This document shows, one piece after another, positions 50,438-61,394 of a stretch of 64,000 nt of DNA. This DNA is from Pseudidiomarina indica (GTDB lineage Bacteria; Pseudomonadota; Gammaproteobacteria; Enterobacterales; Alteromonadaceae): assembly GCF_900104245.1 (NCBI RefSeq), contig NZ_FMXN01000010.1, positions 1 to 64,000 on the forward strand. Direction: 5' to 3'. The notes beneath the pieces are model-generated. The model was not told the DNA's origin. It searched no databases and saw only the letters and a program-made list of their open reading frames with translations. Position 1 is the stretch's first letter; the number at the start of each line of letters is the position of its first letter. The position numbers and the translations under genes are program-made.

Positions 50438-51000
50438 GCGTGTCCCACATCCGAAACAATTTGCCAAGCATCCACACCGAGCTTCTTCAACGCTTTTTGC
50501 CAGCGCTCGTGGCTTGGGGTATGAAACAGAATATCGCTGTCCGCCGGAATAACGAGCCAGCTATTTTCGGCCAGCTCTTGTTCCAGTTGGCCAGCCTCCC
50601 AGCCTGAATATCCTAGGGTGAGCAGGTAATGGCTGGGCGTATTGCCACGCCCCATATCTTCCAAGATATCTTTTGACGTGGTAATGACAAGGTCATCACT
50701 TAATTGGACCGAGCTACGCCATTGTTGTTCGGCGGAGTGTAGGACAAAACCACGGTCGCGCGCTAACGGGCCGCCTGCGTAAACAGGTTTCTCAAGCTGC
50801 TGGTTTTCCGTAGGAACAACGATTTCAAGCTTGGTTAATAAATCCTCGACACTCAACTCAACGGGTTGATTGATGATGAGCCCCATTGCGCCCTCACCAT
50901 TGTGCTCACAAATATAGGTGACTGAGCGTGCAAAAAAAGGATCATCCATATTCGGCATGGCGATTAAAAAATGATTTTGCAAGCTAGCTAAGGTTTCCAT
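50434..51000 (-). CDS. algH: YqgE/AlgH family protein
   Basis: A 188-residue protein of the UPF0301 family (E. coli YqgE 187). [28 protein letters not shown] and [12 protein letters not shown] are family hallmarks. Its role is unclear; AlgH was linked to alginate control in Pseudomonas. It lies between gshB (35 bases upstream) and ruvX (overlap), as in E. coli. Confidence 0.95.
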   Translation of the reverse strand: METLASLQNHFLIAMPNMDDPFFARSVTYICEHNGEGAMGLIINQPVELSVEDLLTKLEIVVPTENQQLEKPVYAGGPLARDRGFVLHSAEQQWRSSVQLSDDLVITTSKDILEDMGRGNTPSHYLLTLGYSGWEAGQLEQELAENSWLVIPADSDILFHTPSHERWQKALKKLGVDAWQIVSDVGHA

Positions 51001-51035
51001 TAACTCGACTACTCCTACTCAATCCATCCTTTGAA

Positions 51036-51983
51036 TTAACATAAACCAAGTTGACGTTCGATCGCTTCAAATACCTTCTGTGCGATATTTATTTCATATG
51101 CGGCCTCAATCTCGCGCACACAAGTCGGGCTGGTCACATTGATTTCAGTAACATGGTTACCAATCACATCTAACCCAACAATGGTCAGGCCGCGGCGTTT
51201 TAATTCTGGCCCCACGCGACGTGCTAACTCCCAGTCGGATTCGCTTAATGGTTGTGGTCGGCCCGTGCCACCGGCAGCAAGGTTACCACGAGTTTCACCT
51301 TGGCTAGGAATGCGGGCGAGGGCGTACGGCATGGGTTCGCCATCGATGATCAAAATACGCTTATCGCCATCAACAATCTCTGGTAAATAGCGCTGCACCA
51401 TGGTGTATTGAGTGCCATGCTGGGTGAGGGTTTCGATAATAACCCCAAGGTTATTCCCACTACTGTCGACGCGAAAAATGGAGGCACCGCCCATTCCGTC
51501 TAAGGGTTTTAAAATAATATCTTGATGTTCTTGATGAAATGCTCGAATCAGTTCTGCTTGGCGCGTGACGATAGTTGGCGGGGTGAGCTCTGGGAACCAT
51601 GCCGTGTAAAGTTTTTCGTTACAGTCACGAAGGCTTTGGGGCTTATTGACAACAAGGGCACCACGACGCTCGGCTAAATCGAGCAAGTAAGTGGCATATA
51701 AAAACTCATTATCAAATGGCGGATCTTTGCGCATCAGAATAACGTCGAACTCCCCGAGATTCATGGTTTCGGGTTGCCCCAGGGTGTAAAAGTCTGACGC
51801 CTGATCGACGACCTGAACCGTACGTGCCCGGCCCACCGGTTCACCACCGACCAACGATAGGTCATCTAAGGTGAGGTAATACATTTCGTATTGACGGGCC
51901 TGAGCTTCCAGTAAGAGGCGGAAACTTGTATCTTTATGTGGCTTTACGGATTCAATGGGATCCATAATCATCGCAAGCTTCAT
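51036..51983 (-). CDS. gshB: Glutathione synthetase
   Basis: A 315-residue ATP-grasp ligase (E. coli 316) adding glycine to gamma-glutamylcysteine. KPLDGMGGASIF forms the ATP-grasp nucleotide site and the C-terminal EINVTSPTC the metal/substrate site. Nine bases follow rsmE. Confidence 0.97.
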   Translation of the reverse strand: MKLAMIMDPIESVKPHKDTSFRLLLEAQARQYEMYYLTLDDLSLVGGEPVGRARTVQVVDQASDFYTLGQPETMNLGEFDVILMRKDPPFDNEFLYATYLLDLAERRGALVVNKPQSLRDCNEKLYTAWFPELTPPTIVTRQAELIRAFHQEHQDIILKPLDGMGGASIFRVDSSGNNLGVIIETLTQHGTQYTMVQRYLPEIVDGDKRILIIDGEPMPYALARIPSQGETRGNLAAGGTGRPQPLSESDWELARRVGPELKRRGLTIVGLDVIGNHVTEINVTSPTCVREIEAAYEINIAQKVFEAIERQLGLC

Positions 51984-51992
51984 CTGAAGTCC

Positions 51993-52730
51993 TTAGGCTA
52001 GGTCGCCAAATTGATATTGAATAACACTCAATGCAGTTAAGGCTGCGGTTTCTGTTCGTAAAATACGAGGGCCTAGCCGCACCGGTAAAAATTGCTGCTG
52101 ACTCGCCAACTCAACTTCTTCGTCACTTAAGCCGCCTTCCGGCCCAATGAGCAGCGTTAATTGGTCAGGACGCTCGGTTAACTGCTGCAGTGGGGTGGGA
52201 GCATAGGGGTCTAAGGTTAAGCGGAGGCCTGTTGGCAGGTCAGAAAACCACTGCGACAGGCTAACCGGCAAATGCACTACTGGCACAACACTTCGTCCAC
52301 TTTGTTCACACGCTGAAATCACTATTTTTTGCCATTGTTGCTGTTTTTTCAACAAGCGGTCACCGCTCAACTTCACAGTGCAACGTTCGGTAAACAGCGG
52401 GGTGATTTCATGAACGCCCAACTCAACCGACTTTTGTAACACAAAATCCATTCGCTCGCCCCGGGAAATTCCTTGGGCAAGGTGTACCCGCAGGGGGGAT
52501 TCCGAGTGATTCGGCGTCGCGCTTAGAATCCGAACGCTGATATCTCGCTTGGTCACCGCGATGATCTCGGCAGCATAATTCTGCCCATCGCCATTAAATA
52601 GCTCAATGGGTTGTCCCACCGAAACGCGTAGCACACGGCCTAAATGATGAGCAGCCTCAGCATCGAGTGTTAGCTCAAAATCAGGCTCCCAAGGCGCTGA
52701 ATCGGCTTGATAAATGCGAGGTATACGCAT
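51993..52730 (-). CDS. rsmE: 16S rRNA (U1498-N3)-methyltransferase
   Basis: A 245-residue SPOUT-class enzyme (E. coli 243) methylating U1498 in the decoding centre. The PUA-like N-terminus is followed by the knotted domain with LLIGPEGGLSDEEV and LGPRILRTETAAL. First gene of rsmE-gshB-algH-ruvX, divergent from the aminopeptidase. Confidence 0.96.
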   Translation of the reverse strand: MRIPRIYQADSAPWEPDFELTLDAEAAHHLGRVLRVSVGQPIELFNGDGQNYAAEIIAVTKRDISVRILSATPNHSESPLRVHLAQGISRGERMDFVLQKSVELGVHEITPLFTERCTVKLSGDRLLKKQQQWQKIVISACEQSGRSVVPVVHLPVSLSQWFSDLPTGLRLTLDPYAPTPLQQLTERPDQLTLLIGPEGGLSDEEVELASQQQFLPVRLGPRILRTETAALTALSVIQYQFGDLA

Positions 52731-52867
52731 TATCCCTGTCCCTCAATTTACGACATTCTGGCACGCATAGTACCATTGGAGGTGATTTTTGGCAGCCTGA
52801 AATCATTTGATTTTGTCGCTTATACCAACGATCATGGCTCTCGCCATACAACGAAGGAGAATGATGT

Positions 52868-54709
52868 ATGTCTTTGCCAAGAATTTTGTCAGCGCTGGGG
52901 GCACTCATCGCGTTAGTCATGTTGAACACGCCGGTACAGGCCGATGACGCGCACAGTTATGCGCGCATTAAACAAGTGTCTACCCCGCATCTTGAGTTAG
53001 AACTTACGGTTGATTTTGATGCCCGTAAATTGCGTGGGCAGGCAACCTATTCGCTGGCGCGCCACGATAACAGTACGCAATTATATCTAGATACCAATGA
53101 GTTGGTGATTCATCGTGCTGAATTGCTAGTGAACGATCAGTGGCAGCCGACCAAATACACCATGGGCGATATTCACCCTAGTTTAGGTCGCGAATTAATT
53201 ATTGATATTGGGCGCAGTGCGGGCCAAGTGCGGATTCATTATGAAACGGTGCCTACCGCCAGTGGGTTGCAGTGGTTAACTCCTGAACAGACCGCGGGCA
53301 AAGAGCATCCGTTTATGTTTAGCCAATCGCAACCGATTCATGCGCGCAGTTGGATTCCGATTCAAGATACGCCAGCCTTACGAATGACGTATCACGCAAC
53401 CGTTCGTACTCCGCCTGGATTATTAGCGGTGATGAGCGCCGATAACAGTCTGAGTGACGAACGTCCGGGTGAATATCACTTCAGCATGCCGCAGCCGATT
53501 CCAGCCTATTTAATCGCTATTGCAGCGGGTGACTTGGCTGTACAGGAAATCAGCGAGAACGTTGCCGTGTTCGCCGAGAGCTATATTTTAGAAGCCGCGG
53601 CATGGGAATTTGCGGATACCCCTGCCATGATTGCCGCAACCGAAGCAATGTACGGGCCATATCGCTGGGATCGTTATGATTTGTTGGTGCTGCCGCCTAG
53701 TTTCCCATTTGGTGGGATGGAGAACCCGCGCTTATCTTTTATTACGCCAACCGTGGTATCAGGGGATCGTAGTCTCATTAATTTGATTGCTCATGAGCTT
53801 GCTCACAGTTGGTCTGGTAACTTGGTCACTAACGCCAGCTGGCGTGATTTGTGGATTAACGAAGGGTTCACCAGTTACGTTGAAAATCGCATTATGGAAG
53901 CCTTGTTTGGCCGCGATCGAGCGGTAATGGAACAAGCCTTGGGGTATCAAGACTTGCTGGATGACATGTCACGCTTACCTCCACCAGACACGGTGCTGAA
54001 TATTGAGTTGGGGCGTCGTCATCCTGATGATGTCTTTTCGCAAGTGCCTTATGTGAAGGGACAGCTGTTCTTAATGTACCTAGAAGACAAATTTGGCCGC
54101 GAAACATTTGATGGGTTTTTACGCCAGTACTTTGCGGACTTTGCCTTCCAGAGCATTTCAACCGAGCAATTCAAACAGTATTTGAAACGTGAGTTGCTGG
54201 ATAAACATCCGCAAACGGTGAGCATGGAAAAAGTTGAGGAGTGGATTCATCAGCCAGGGTTACCTGAAGATGCACCGCGTCCTACGTCTGATGCGTTTGT
54301 GAAAGTGGAACAGCAAATGCAACGTTGGCTCAAAGGTGGTCAACTCGCGACAGAAGCCTGGACCACTCACGAATGGCTGCATTTTATTAATAACTTGCCG
54401 TTGGATATCTCGGCACAAAATATGGCGCGTTTAGACCAAGAGTTTCAGTTAACGCAAAGCCAGAACAATGAAATTGCTCATGCGTGGTTGAAGTTAGCCA
54501 TTATTAAAAATTATGAGCCTGCACGAGATCGTTTACATGACTATCTGATTGGCATTGGCCGCAATAAGTTAGTGAGCCCGTTATATCGCGAATTAGCGAA
54601 AACACCGGCCAACTTAAAATGGGCGCGTGAGGTGTATGAGCAAGCGAAAAAAGGCTACCACCCGTTAACGCAAACCGTTGCGGAATCTTTGTTATATGCG
54701 AATCAGTAA
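52868..54709 (+). CDS. Exported M1 family metallopeptidase
   Basis: A 613-residue zinc aminopeptidase with a signal peptide (cleavage near VQA-D, 25), so periplasmic or secreted. Substrate motif GGMEN is at 282-286, zinc site HELAH at 309-313 with E332 in NEGF, and a C-terminal helical domain of the leukotriene A4 hydrolase type. It resembles cold-active aminopeptidases of marine Alteromonadales. It may feed amino acids from peptides; it starts an apparent two-gene transcript with the dehydrogenase ten bases downstream. Confidence 0.9.
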   Translation: MSLPRILSALGALIALVMLNTPVQADDAHSYARIKQVSTPHLELELTVDFDARKLRGQATYSLARHDNSTQLYLDTNELVIHRAELLVNDQWQPTKYTMGDIHPSLGRELIIDIGRSAGQVRIHYETVPTASGLQWLTPEQTAGKEHPFMFSQSQPIHARSWIPIQDTPALRMTYHATVRTPPGLLAVMSADNSLSDERPGEYHFSMPQPIPAYLIAIAAGDLAVQEISENVAVFAESYILEAAAWEFADTPAMIAATEAMYGPYRWDRYDLLVLPPSFPFGGMENPRLSFITPTVVSGDRSLINLIAHELAHSWSGNLVTNASWRDLWINEGFTSYVENRIMEALFGRDRAVMEQALGYQDLLDDMSRLPPPDTVLNIELGRRHPDDVFSQVPYVKGQLFLMYLEDKFGRETFDGFLRQYFADFAFQSISTEQFKQYLKRELLDKHPQTVSMEKVEEWIHQPGLPEDAPRPTSDAFVKVEQQMQRWLKGGQLATEAWTTHEWLHFINNLPLDISAQNMARLDQEFQLTQSQNNEIAHAWLKLAIIKNYEPARDRLHDYLIGIGRNKLVSPLYRELAKTPANLKWAREVYEQAKKGYHPLTQTVAESLLYANQ

Positions 54710-54719
54710 GGAGCAAACA

Positions 54720-55775
54720 ATGACCACAGCAATTGGGTATGCGGCACCCGCTGCCGATCAGCCGTTAACATATTTCGAATTTCAACGACGGCCACTTACC
54801 GCCACCGATGTTGAAATCGAAATTGCCTACTGCGGCGTTTGTCACTCTGATTTGCATCAAGCTCGAAATGAATGGGGAGGCACAGTTTTTCCGTGTGTAC
54901 CCGGGCATGAAATTGTTGGTCATGTGATTGCGGTAGGTGCTCAAGTTCATCAATTTAAGGTGGGAGACACCGTGGGAGTCGGTTGCATGGTCGACTCCTG
55001 CCGTACCTGTCCAAGCTGTGAGGCAGGCCAGGAACAGTATTGTGATAGCGGTTTTGTGGGAACCTACAACGGCGCCGATAAACACTCAGGTGGGGTGACT
55101 TATGGGGGCTATTCAAACCGAATTGTGGTGGACCAAGCGTTTGTGTTACGGGTTGACCCCAGCTTGCCTTTGGCGGGTGTTGCTCCGCTTTTATGTGCGG
55201 GTATTACAACTTATTCGCCACTTCGCCATTGGGGCGTGACCCACGGGCATCGGGTTGGGGTTGTTGGGCTAGGCGGCTTGGGGCACATGGCTTTGAAACT
55301 TGCCAAAGCCATGGGAGCCGAAGTGGTGTTGTTTACGACCTCGGCCAGCAAACAAGCGGATGCGAAGCGCTTGGGCGCCGATCATGTGGTGATTTCGAGC
55401 GATGCTGAACAAATGAAAGCGTGGCGGAACTCTCTGGATTTTATCCTCAATACGGTTGCCGCCCCTCATGATCTCGATGCTTATCTCAATTTATTGCGCT
55501 TGAATGGCACCATGACGCTGGTGGGTATTCCGGCAGAAGCACACCCATCACCTTCGGCATATCAGCTGATTGCAAAGCGCCGTAGTTTGGCGGGTTCTCT
55601 CATTGGCGGCATTGCGGAAACCCAAGAAATGCTCGACTTCTGTGCTCAGCATGGCATTACCGCGGATATTGAAATGATTGCCATGGATGCCATCAATGAA
55701 GCGTTTGAGCGCATGCTCAAAAGTGACGTGAAATATCGCTTTGTAATTGATATGACAACGCTTAAACAGAAATAA
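54720..55775 (+). CDS. Zinc-dependent NAD(P) alcohol dehydrogenase (YahK/CAD type)
   Basis: A 351-residue medium-chain dehydrogenase, likely an NADPH aldehyde reductase. Catalytic zinc ligands are C41 in CGVCHSD, H63 and E64; structural zinc C94, C97, C100, C108. The coenzyme motif is GLGGLGHMALKLAKAMG. AAGGAG precedes the ATG at 54720. The natural substrate is unknown. The following 100 bases hold a MetJ-like site and a terminator. Confidence 0.9.
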   Translation: MTTAIGYAAPAADQPLTYFEFQRRPLTATDVEIEIAYCGVCHSDLHQARNEWGGTVFPCVPGHEIVGHVIAVGAQVHQFKVGDTVGVGCMVDSCRTCPSCEAGQEQYCDSGFVGTYNGADKHSGGVTYGGYSNRIVVDQAFVLRVDPSLPLAGVAPLLCAGITTYSPLRHWGVTHGHRVGVVGLGGLGHMALKLAKAMGAEVVLFTTSASKQADAKRLGADHVVISSDAEQMKAWRNSLDFILNTVAAPHDLDAYLNLLRLNGTMTLVGIPAEAHPSPSAYQLIAKRRSLAGSLIGGIAETQEMLDFCAQHGITADIEMIAMDAINEAFERMLKSDVKYRFVIDMTTLKQK

Positions 55776-55799
55776 AGACTTTTAGACGTCTAAATGTAG
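55776..55799 (+). promoter_or_regulatory. Candidate MetJ operator upstream of metK
   Basis: Three consecutive 8-mers read AGACTTTT, AGACGTCT and AAATGTAG. The middle one is the exact MetJ consensus AGACGTCT, the first matches 6 of 8 and the third 4 of 8, in the tandem register MetJ dimers use. metK is a classic MetJ target. Confidence 0.65.
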
Positions 55800-55800
55800 A

Positions 55801-55840
55801 AAAGTGAGCATGGTTCAGTTAAACTATGCTCACTTTTTTT
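55801..55840 (+). terminator. Terminator-like hairpin between the dehydrogenase gene and metK
   Basis: AAAGTGAGCAT.GTT / AAC.ATGCTCACTTT forms a 14-bp stem with one mismatch and is followed by a T-run. It probably ends the dehydrogenase transcript, but it also lies between the MetJ-like site and metK. Confidence 0.85.
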
Positions 55841-55882
55841 ATGAAATTCCGTTCATGACGTTCCTACATGAGACTGTAAAGT

Positions 55883-57031
55883 ATGGCACAGCACCTTTTT
55901 ACTTCTGAATCGGTTTCAGAAGGTCATCCCGATAAAATAGCCGACCAAATTTCTGACGCTGTTCTTGATGCCATTTTGGCGCAAGATCCACGCGCTCGTG
56001 TTGCCTGTGAAACCTATGTCAAAACGGGCATGGTTTTAGTGGGTGGCGAAATCAACACCAATGCTTGGGTTGATATTGAAGAAATCACCCGCAACACCGT
56101 CCGCAATATTGGTTACATCCACTCTGACATGGGGTTTGATGCAAACTCTTGTGCGGTGCTGAATGCCATCGGGAAGCAATCGCCTGATATTAACCAAGGG
56201 GTGGATCGCGAACGGCCGGAAGATCAAGGGGCAGGTGACCAAGGCTTAATGTTTGGTTATGCGACAAACGAAACCGAAGTGTTAATGCCAGCGCCAGTAA
56301 CCTATGCGCATCGACTGATGCAGCGTCAAGCGGAAGTTCGCAAGGAAGGGATTTTGCCGTGGTTGCGTCCTGATGCAAAATCACAGCTGACCTTTATTTA
56401 TGAAAATGGCCGTCCGGTTGGCATTGATACGGTGGTGTTATCAACGCAACACCATGAAGATGTGTCGCAACAGGAATTGCGTGAAGCAGTGATCGAAACC
56501 ATTCTGAAGCCGGTATTACCAGCCGCTTGGTTCCCAACCAAACAGGAACGGATTTTTATTAACCCAACCGGTAAGTTTGTGATTGGTGGCCCCATGGGTG
56601 ACTGTGGTTTAACTGGCCGCAAAATTATTGTGGACACCTACGGCGGTATGGCGCGCCATGGGGGTGGGGCATTCTCAGGAAAAGACCCATCAAAAGTGGA
56701 TCGCAGCGCTGCTTATGCAGCCCGTTATGTGGCGAAAAACTTGGTAGCAGCTGGGCTGGCTGAGCGGGTCGAAATTCAAATCTCCTACGCGATTGGGGTG
56801 GCTGAACCGACGTCCATCAGTATTGAAACATTTGGCACCAGCACCCATAGCGATGAAAAATTAATCGCCTTAGTGCGTCAGCATTTTGATTTGCGTCCTT
56901 ATGGCCTCATCAAGATGTTAGACCTTGAGCGCCCAATCTATTTACCAACGGCGGCGTATGGCCACTTTGGTCGTGACGAGTTCCCGTGGGAGCGAACCGA
57001 CAAAGTCGAGGCATTGCTAGCAAGTATCTAA
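55883..57031 (+). CDS. metK: S-adenosylmethionine synthetase
   Basis: A 382-residue enzyme making SAM from methionine and [21 protein letters not shown] at 11-28, [12 protein letters not shown] and [22 protein letters not shown] are signatures. E. coli MetK is 384. Ribosome site is weak (GAG). Upstream lies a MetJ-like operator. The order metK-tkt-epd-pgk-fba continues as in E. coli. Confidence 0.97.
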   Translation: MAQHLFTSESVSEGHPDKIADQISDAVLDAILAQDPRARVACETYVKTGMVLVGGEINTNAWVDIEEITRNTVRNIGYIHSDMGFDANSCAVLNAIGKQSPDINQGVDRERPEDQGAGDQGLMFGYATNETEVLMPAPVTYAHRLMQRQAEVRKEGILPWLRPDAKSQLTFIYENGRPVGIDTVVLSTQHHEDVSQQELREAVIETILKPVLPAAWFPTKQERIFINPTGKFVIGGPMGDCGLTGRKIIVDTYGGMARHGGGAFSGKDPSKVDRSAAYAARYVAKNLVAAGLAERVEIQISYAIGVAEPTSISIETFGTSTHSDEKLIALVRQHFDLRPYGLIKMLDLERPIYLPTAAYGHFGRDEFPWERTDKVEALLASI

Positions 57032-57043
57032 GTTTGCGTCAAC

Positions 57044-57106
57044 GCCCCGAAATGTGGAGAATACGCGCACCATTTGTGCAATTTTTCATTCGTTCAACTT
57101 CGGGGC
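57044..57106 (+). promoter_or_regulatory. Paired inverted repeat in the metK-tkt spacer
   Basis: GCCCCGAA (57044-57051) pairs perfectly with TTCGGGGC (57099-57106), the latter being the only ribosome-binding-like G-run before the tkt ATG. A short inner stem (GCAC-CATTT-GTGC) followed by AATTTTT lies between. Confidence 0.4.
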
Positions 57107-57111
57107 TTGTC

Positions 57112-59124
57112 ATGACTACAGCAGTAACAGATCGGAAACACCTAGCCAACGCAATTCGTGCGCTTAGCATGGATGCCGTTCAGCAGGCAAATTCAGGGCA
57201 TCCGGGAGCACCCATGGGCATGGCAGATATTGCTGAAGTCCTATGGCGTGATTTCTTAAAGCACAATCCGCATAACCCGCAATGGCCCGACCGTGACCGT
57301 TTCGTCTTATCCAACGGGCATGGTTCCATGCTGATTTATTCGTTACTGCATTTAACGGGCTATGAGTTATCCATGGATGACTTGCGACAGTTCCGTCAAT
57401 TGCACTCCAAAACCCCCGGCCATCCAGAATATGGTTACGCGCCCGGCATTGAAACAACCACGGGCCCTCTTGGTCAGGGAATTACCAATGCGGTTGGAAT
57501 GGCGCTCGCAGAAAAAGTCTTGGCAGCTCAGTTTAACCGTCCTGGTCATGACATTGTTGATCACTACACTTATACCTTTTTGGGTGATGGCTGTTTGATG
57601 GAAGGCATCTCCCATGAAGCCTGTTCGTTAGCGGGCACGCTTGGCTTGGGGAAACTCATCGCATTCTACGATGACAATGGCATTTCGATTGACGGAGATG
57701 TAGAAGGCTGGTTCACGGATAACACCGTGCAACGCTTTGAAGCTTACCGCTGGCATGTGATTGATCAAGTGGACGGGCATGATGCCGCTGCAGTGAAAGC
57801 TGCCATTGAAGCCGCGCAAGCCGTCACCGATCGGCCAACCTTGATTGTTTGTAAAACCATCATTGGATTTGGCTCACCGAATAAGCAAGGTTCAGAAAGT
57901 TGTCACGGCGCCCCGTTAGGCATTGATGAAATTGCGGCGGCCCGTGAACAGCTAGGTTGGCATTATCCGCCTTTCGAAATTCCAGACGATGTGTATGCTG
58001 CTTGGTCAGCGGTGGAGCAAGGTGCTGCTGCAGAAGCTGATTGGCAACAACGTTTTGCCGCCTACGCCCAAGCTTACCCAGAATTAGCTGCTGAATTCAC
58101 GCGCCGCATGGCCGGAGAATTACCGGCAGATTTCGCCCAGCAGGCCGACGCTTATATCGCGCAATTACAAGCAGAACCAGCCGCTATTGCAAGCCGTAAA
58201 GCATCACAGAATGCCTTGAATGCTTATGGTCCGTTACTCCCTGAATTGCTGGGTGGGTCGGCGGACTTAGCTGGCTCAAACTTAACCTTGTGGTCAGGCT
58301 CGCAAGGAATTTCTGCCACAGATGCTAGTGGCAATTATATTTATTACGGGGTCCGAGAATTCGGAATGTCAGCCATCATGAATGGTATTGCACTGCATGG
58401 CGGATTTACGCCCTATGGCGCGACCTTCTTAATGTTCATGGAATACGCACGCAATGCGGTTCGCATGGCTGCGCTGATGAAACAACAGAGCATTTTTGTC
58501 TACACCCATGATTCCATTGGGCTTGGCGAAGATGGCCCAACCCACCAGCCGATTGAACAGTTGGCGAGCTTACGCATGACTCCACAGTTGAGCACTTGGC
58601 GCCCCTGTGACCAAGTTGAATCTGCGGTGGCGTGGAAATATGCGTTAATGCATAAAGACGGCCCAACGGCATTGATATTTAGTCGGCAGAACCTCGCTCA
58701 ACAGGAACGTACTCCGGAACAAGTGAAAGCCATTGAACGGGGCGGCTATATTTTATTCGACAGTACGGAACAACCTGACGTCATCTTGATTGCAACAGGC
58801 TCTGAAGTAGCCTTGGCAATGACTGCAGCGAAGCGCATTGCAGGGGATGGCGTTGCCGTTCGTGTGGTGTCCATGCCATCGACGGACGTGTTTGAACAAC
58901 AAGAGCCAGCTTATCGCGAGCAGGTGTTACCAGCACAGGTAACAAAACGTATCGCAATTGAAGCGAGCATTGCCGATTATTGGTACAAGTATGTTGGCTT
59001 AAACGGCCGCATTATTGGCATGAGGACCTTCGGTGAATCCGCACCGGCAGAGCAGTTGTTTGAGCACTTTGGCTTTACCGTAGAGCAGGTGATTGCGACT
59101 GCCAAGGAGCTATTAGCCGAATGA
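57112..59124 (+). CDS. tkt: Transketolase
   Basis: A 670-residue thiamine diphosphate enzyme (E. coli TktA 663) of the pentose phosphate pathway. [24 protein letters not shown] with the ThDP/Mg motif, and [16 protein letters not shown] are visible. I place the start at 57112; the longer frame runs into metK. The product erythrose-4-phosphate is used by Epd, whose gene overlaps it by four bases. Confidence 0.96.
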   Translation: MTTAVTDRKHLANAIRALSMDAVQQANSGHPGAPMGMADIAEVLWRDFLKHNPHNPQWPDRDRFVLSNGHGSMLIYSLLHLTGYELSMDDLRQFRQLHSKTPGHPEYGYAPGIETTTGPLGQGITNAVGMALAEKVLAAQFNRPGHDIVDHYTYTFLGDGCLMEGISHEACSLAGTLGLGKLIAFYDDNGISIDGDVEGWFTDNTVQRFEAYRWHVIDQVDGHDAAAVKAAIEAAQAVTDRPTLIVCKTIIGFGSPNKQGSESCHGAPLGIDEIAAAREQLGWHYPPFEIPDDVYAAWSAVEQGAAAEADWQQRFAAYAQAYPELAAEFTRRMAGELPADFAQQADAYIAQLQAEPAAIASRKASQNALNAYGPLLPELLGGSADLAGSNLTLWSGSQGISATDASGNYIYYGVREFGMSAIMNGIALHGGFTPYGATFLMFMEYARNAVRMAALMKQQSIFVYTHDSIGLGEDGPTHQPIEQLASLRMTPQLSTWRPCDQVESAVAWKYALMHKDGPTALIFSRQNLAQQERTPEQVKAIERGGYILFDSTEQPDVILIATGSEVALAMTAAKRIAGDGVAVRVVSMPSTDVFEQQEPAYREQVLPAQVTKRIAIEASIADYWYKYVGLNGRIIGMRTFGESAPAEQLFEHFGFTVEQVIATAKELLAE

Positions 59125-60155
59125 GTGACGCACCAGCAAGAATTGCACTCAACGGTTTTGGTCGCATCGGCCGTAGCGTGCTCCGAGCCTTGTACGAACG
59201 GGGTTATCGAGACCGCATCCAAGTGGTAGCCATCAACGAGTTAGCACCGGTTGATGCGATGGCACATTTGCTTAAATATGATACGAGCCATGGCCGTTTC
59301 CAGAGCTCGGTGGTCGTTAGAGATGCACACCACCTTGAGGTGGCTGGGGATGTGATTGCCGTCTCAGCAGAGCAGCAATTACCGAACTTACCTTGGCAAG
59401 GGAAAAACATTGACTTGGTGTTGGATTGTACTGGCGTTTATGGCACCCCAGAAGATGGTCAAGCGTATGCCGAGCAAGGTTTACCGCGTGTGCTATTCTC
59501 ACAACCGGGCCGAGCAGATTTAGATTTTACGGCGATTTTCGGGGTGAATACGGAGGAGTTGCGCGCGGAGCACCGTTGGGTCTCCAATGGCTCCTGTACC
59601 ACCAACTGTATTGTGCCGGTCATTAAAGTGTTGGATGACGCGTTTGGCATCGACAGTGGTGCGATTACGACCATTCATGCCGCCATGCATGATCAGCAAG
59701 TGATTGATGCTTATCATACAGATCCGCGTTTAGCACGCGCCGCTGGGCGCTCAATTATCCCAGTGGATACCCGTTTGGCGCGCGGAATTGAGCGCATTTT
59801 GCCAAAGTTTGCGGGGCGTTTTGAAGCGATCCAAGTGCGGGTGCCGACCACGAACGTAACGGCAATGGACTTGAGCGTGACGGTGAATACCCCAGTGACT
59901 GTTGAGCAAATTAATGCGACCTTGGCTGCCGCAGCTCGAGGGCAATTAGCACCGATATTGGGCTTTGTTGATGAGCCTTTGGTCTCAATTGATTTTAACC
60001 ATGATCCGCGTTCAAGCATTGTCGATGGAACACAAACTCGGGTGGCTGACAAGCGCCTCGTGAAAGTGTTGTGTTGGTGTGATAACGAATGGGGATTTGC
60101 AAATCGAATGTTGGATACCGCGCAAGTCATGCTGACGCGGGCAGGTCATATTTAA
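59121..60155 (+). CDS. epd: D-erythrose-4-phosphate dehydrogenase
   Basis: A 344-residue member of the GAPDH family. [13 protein letters not shown] binds NAD; the catalytic Cys is in [12 protein letters not shown] near 154. Context (tkt upstream, pgk downstream) and the DTSHGRF and [14 protein letters not shown] segments indicate Epd, the first step of the deoxyxylulose-5-phosphate-independent pyridoxal phosphate path that PdxA also serves, rather than glycolytic GapA. Confidence 0.92.
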   Translation: MSDAPARIALNGFGRIGRSVLRALYERGYRDRIQVVAINELAPVDAMAHLLKYDTSHGRFQSSVVVRDAHHLEVAGDVIAVSAEQQLPNLPWQGKNIDLVLDCTGVYGTPEDGQAYAEQGLPRVLFSQPGRADLDFTAIFGVNTEELRAEHRWVSNGSCTTNCIVPVIKVLDDAFGIDSGAITTIHAAMHDQQVIDAYHTDPRLARAAGRSIIPVDTRLARGIERILPKFAGRFEAIQVRVPTTNVTAMDLSVTVNTPVTVEQINATLAAAARGQLAPILGFVDEPLVSIDFNHDPRSSIVDGTQTRVADKRLVKVLCWCDNEWGFANRMLDTAQVMLTRAGHI

Positions 60156-60172
60156 ATGGATGAGGCGATTAT

Positions 60173-61357
60173 ATGTCAGCTGTAATTACGATGTCAGAGT
60201 TAGATCTCGATGGATTGCGAGTTCTGATTCGTGAGGATTTAAACGTTCCAATTCGTGATGGAAAAGTTACGTCAGATGCGCGCATTCGTGCGGCGATCCC
60301 AACCATTGAAGCAGCGCTTGAAGCTGGGGCGAAGGTGATGGTGATGTCACATTTAGGTCGTCCGGAAGAAGGGGTCTACGATGCTGAGTTTTCATTGCAA
60401 CCAGTGGTTGATTACCTGAACGAAGCATTGTCAGTGCCGGTGCGTTTGGTCACGGATTATTTAGACGGCGTGGACGTGAACACCAATGAAGTCGTGGTAT
60501 TTGAAAACGTCCGCTTTAACGTCGGTGAAAAGAAAAATGATGATAAGCTGTCACAGCAACTAGCAGCATTGTGCGACGTGTTTGTGATGGATGCGTTCGG
60601 GACTGCGCATCGCGCGCAGGCTTCGACGCATGGTGTTGCTAAGTATGCTGATGTCGCATGTGCAGGACCGCTGTTGGCGGCTGAATTGGAAGCGTTAGGG
60701 AAGGCCTTAGAAAATCCAGCGCGTCCATTAGTAGCAATTGTGGGGGGGTCGAAAGTATCGACTAAGCTCACAGTGTTGGAGTCACTGTCGCAAGTGGTGG
60801 ACCAACTCATCGTGGGAGGTGGCATTGCCAACACCTTCATTGCTGCCGCTGGCCACGAAGTGGGGCAGTCGCTTTATGAACCAGATTTAATGGATGAAGC
60901 CAAGCGTCTCGTTGCCGCAGCAGAAGCAAAAGGTGGCTCGATTCCAGTTCCGACAGACGTTGTCACTGGTAAAGAGTTTAGTGCCGACGCTCAAGCAGAG
61001 ACCAAATCAGTCGCAGCAATCGCCGCGGATGATATGGTGTTTGATATTGGTCCAGTCACCGCAGATAATTTAGCTAAATTATTAGCAAAAGCGGGCACTA
61101 TTGTTTGGAATGGCCCGGTGGGTGTGTTTGAATTTGATCAGTTTGGTGCGGGAACCCAAGCCATTGCGACTGCCATTGCAAATAGCTCAGCATTTTCAAT
61201 TGCAGGGGGTGGCGATACATTAGCGGCAATTGATAAGTACGGAATCGCTGATAAAATCAGCTATATTTCAACCGGTGGTGGCGCCTTTTTAGAATTCTTA
61301 GAAGGAAAAAAACTGCCTGCTGTCGCGATTTTGGAAGAACGCGCATTAAATGGCTAA
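60173..61357 (+). CDS. pgk: Phosphoglycerate kinase
   Basis: A 394-residue glycolytic kinase (E. coli 387). [21 protein letters not shown] and GGGDTLAAI are family motifs. It lies 17 bases after epd. A run of seven G (60745-60751) encodes the conserved GGSKVS. Confidence 0.97.
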   Translation: MSAVITMSELDLDGLRVLIREDLNVPIRDGKVTSDARIRAAIPTIEAALEAGAKVMVMSHLGRPEEGVYDAEFSLQPVVDYLNEALSVPVRLVTDYLDGVDVNTNEVVVFENVRFNVGEKKNDDKLSQQLAALCDVFVMDAFGTAHRAQASTHGVAKYADVACAGPLLAAELEALGKALENPARPLVAIVGGSKVSTKLTVLESLSQVVDQLIVGGGIANTFIAAAGHEVGQSLYEPDLMDEAKRLVAAAEAKGGSIPVPTDVVTGKEFSADAQAETKSVAAIAADDMVFDIGPVTADNLAKLLAKAGTIVWNGPVGVFEFDQFGAGTQAIATAIANSSAFSIAGGGDTLAAIDKYGIADKISYISTGGGAFLEFLEGKKLPAVAILEERALNG

Positions 61358-61394
61358 ACGCCAACCTTAATAGGACATTTAGGAGTAAAACAAC

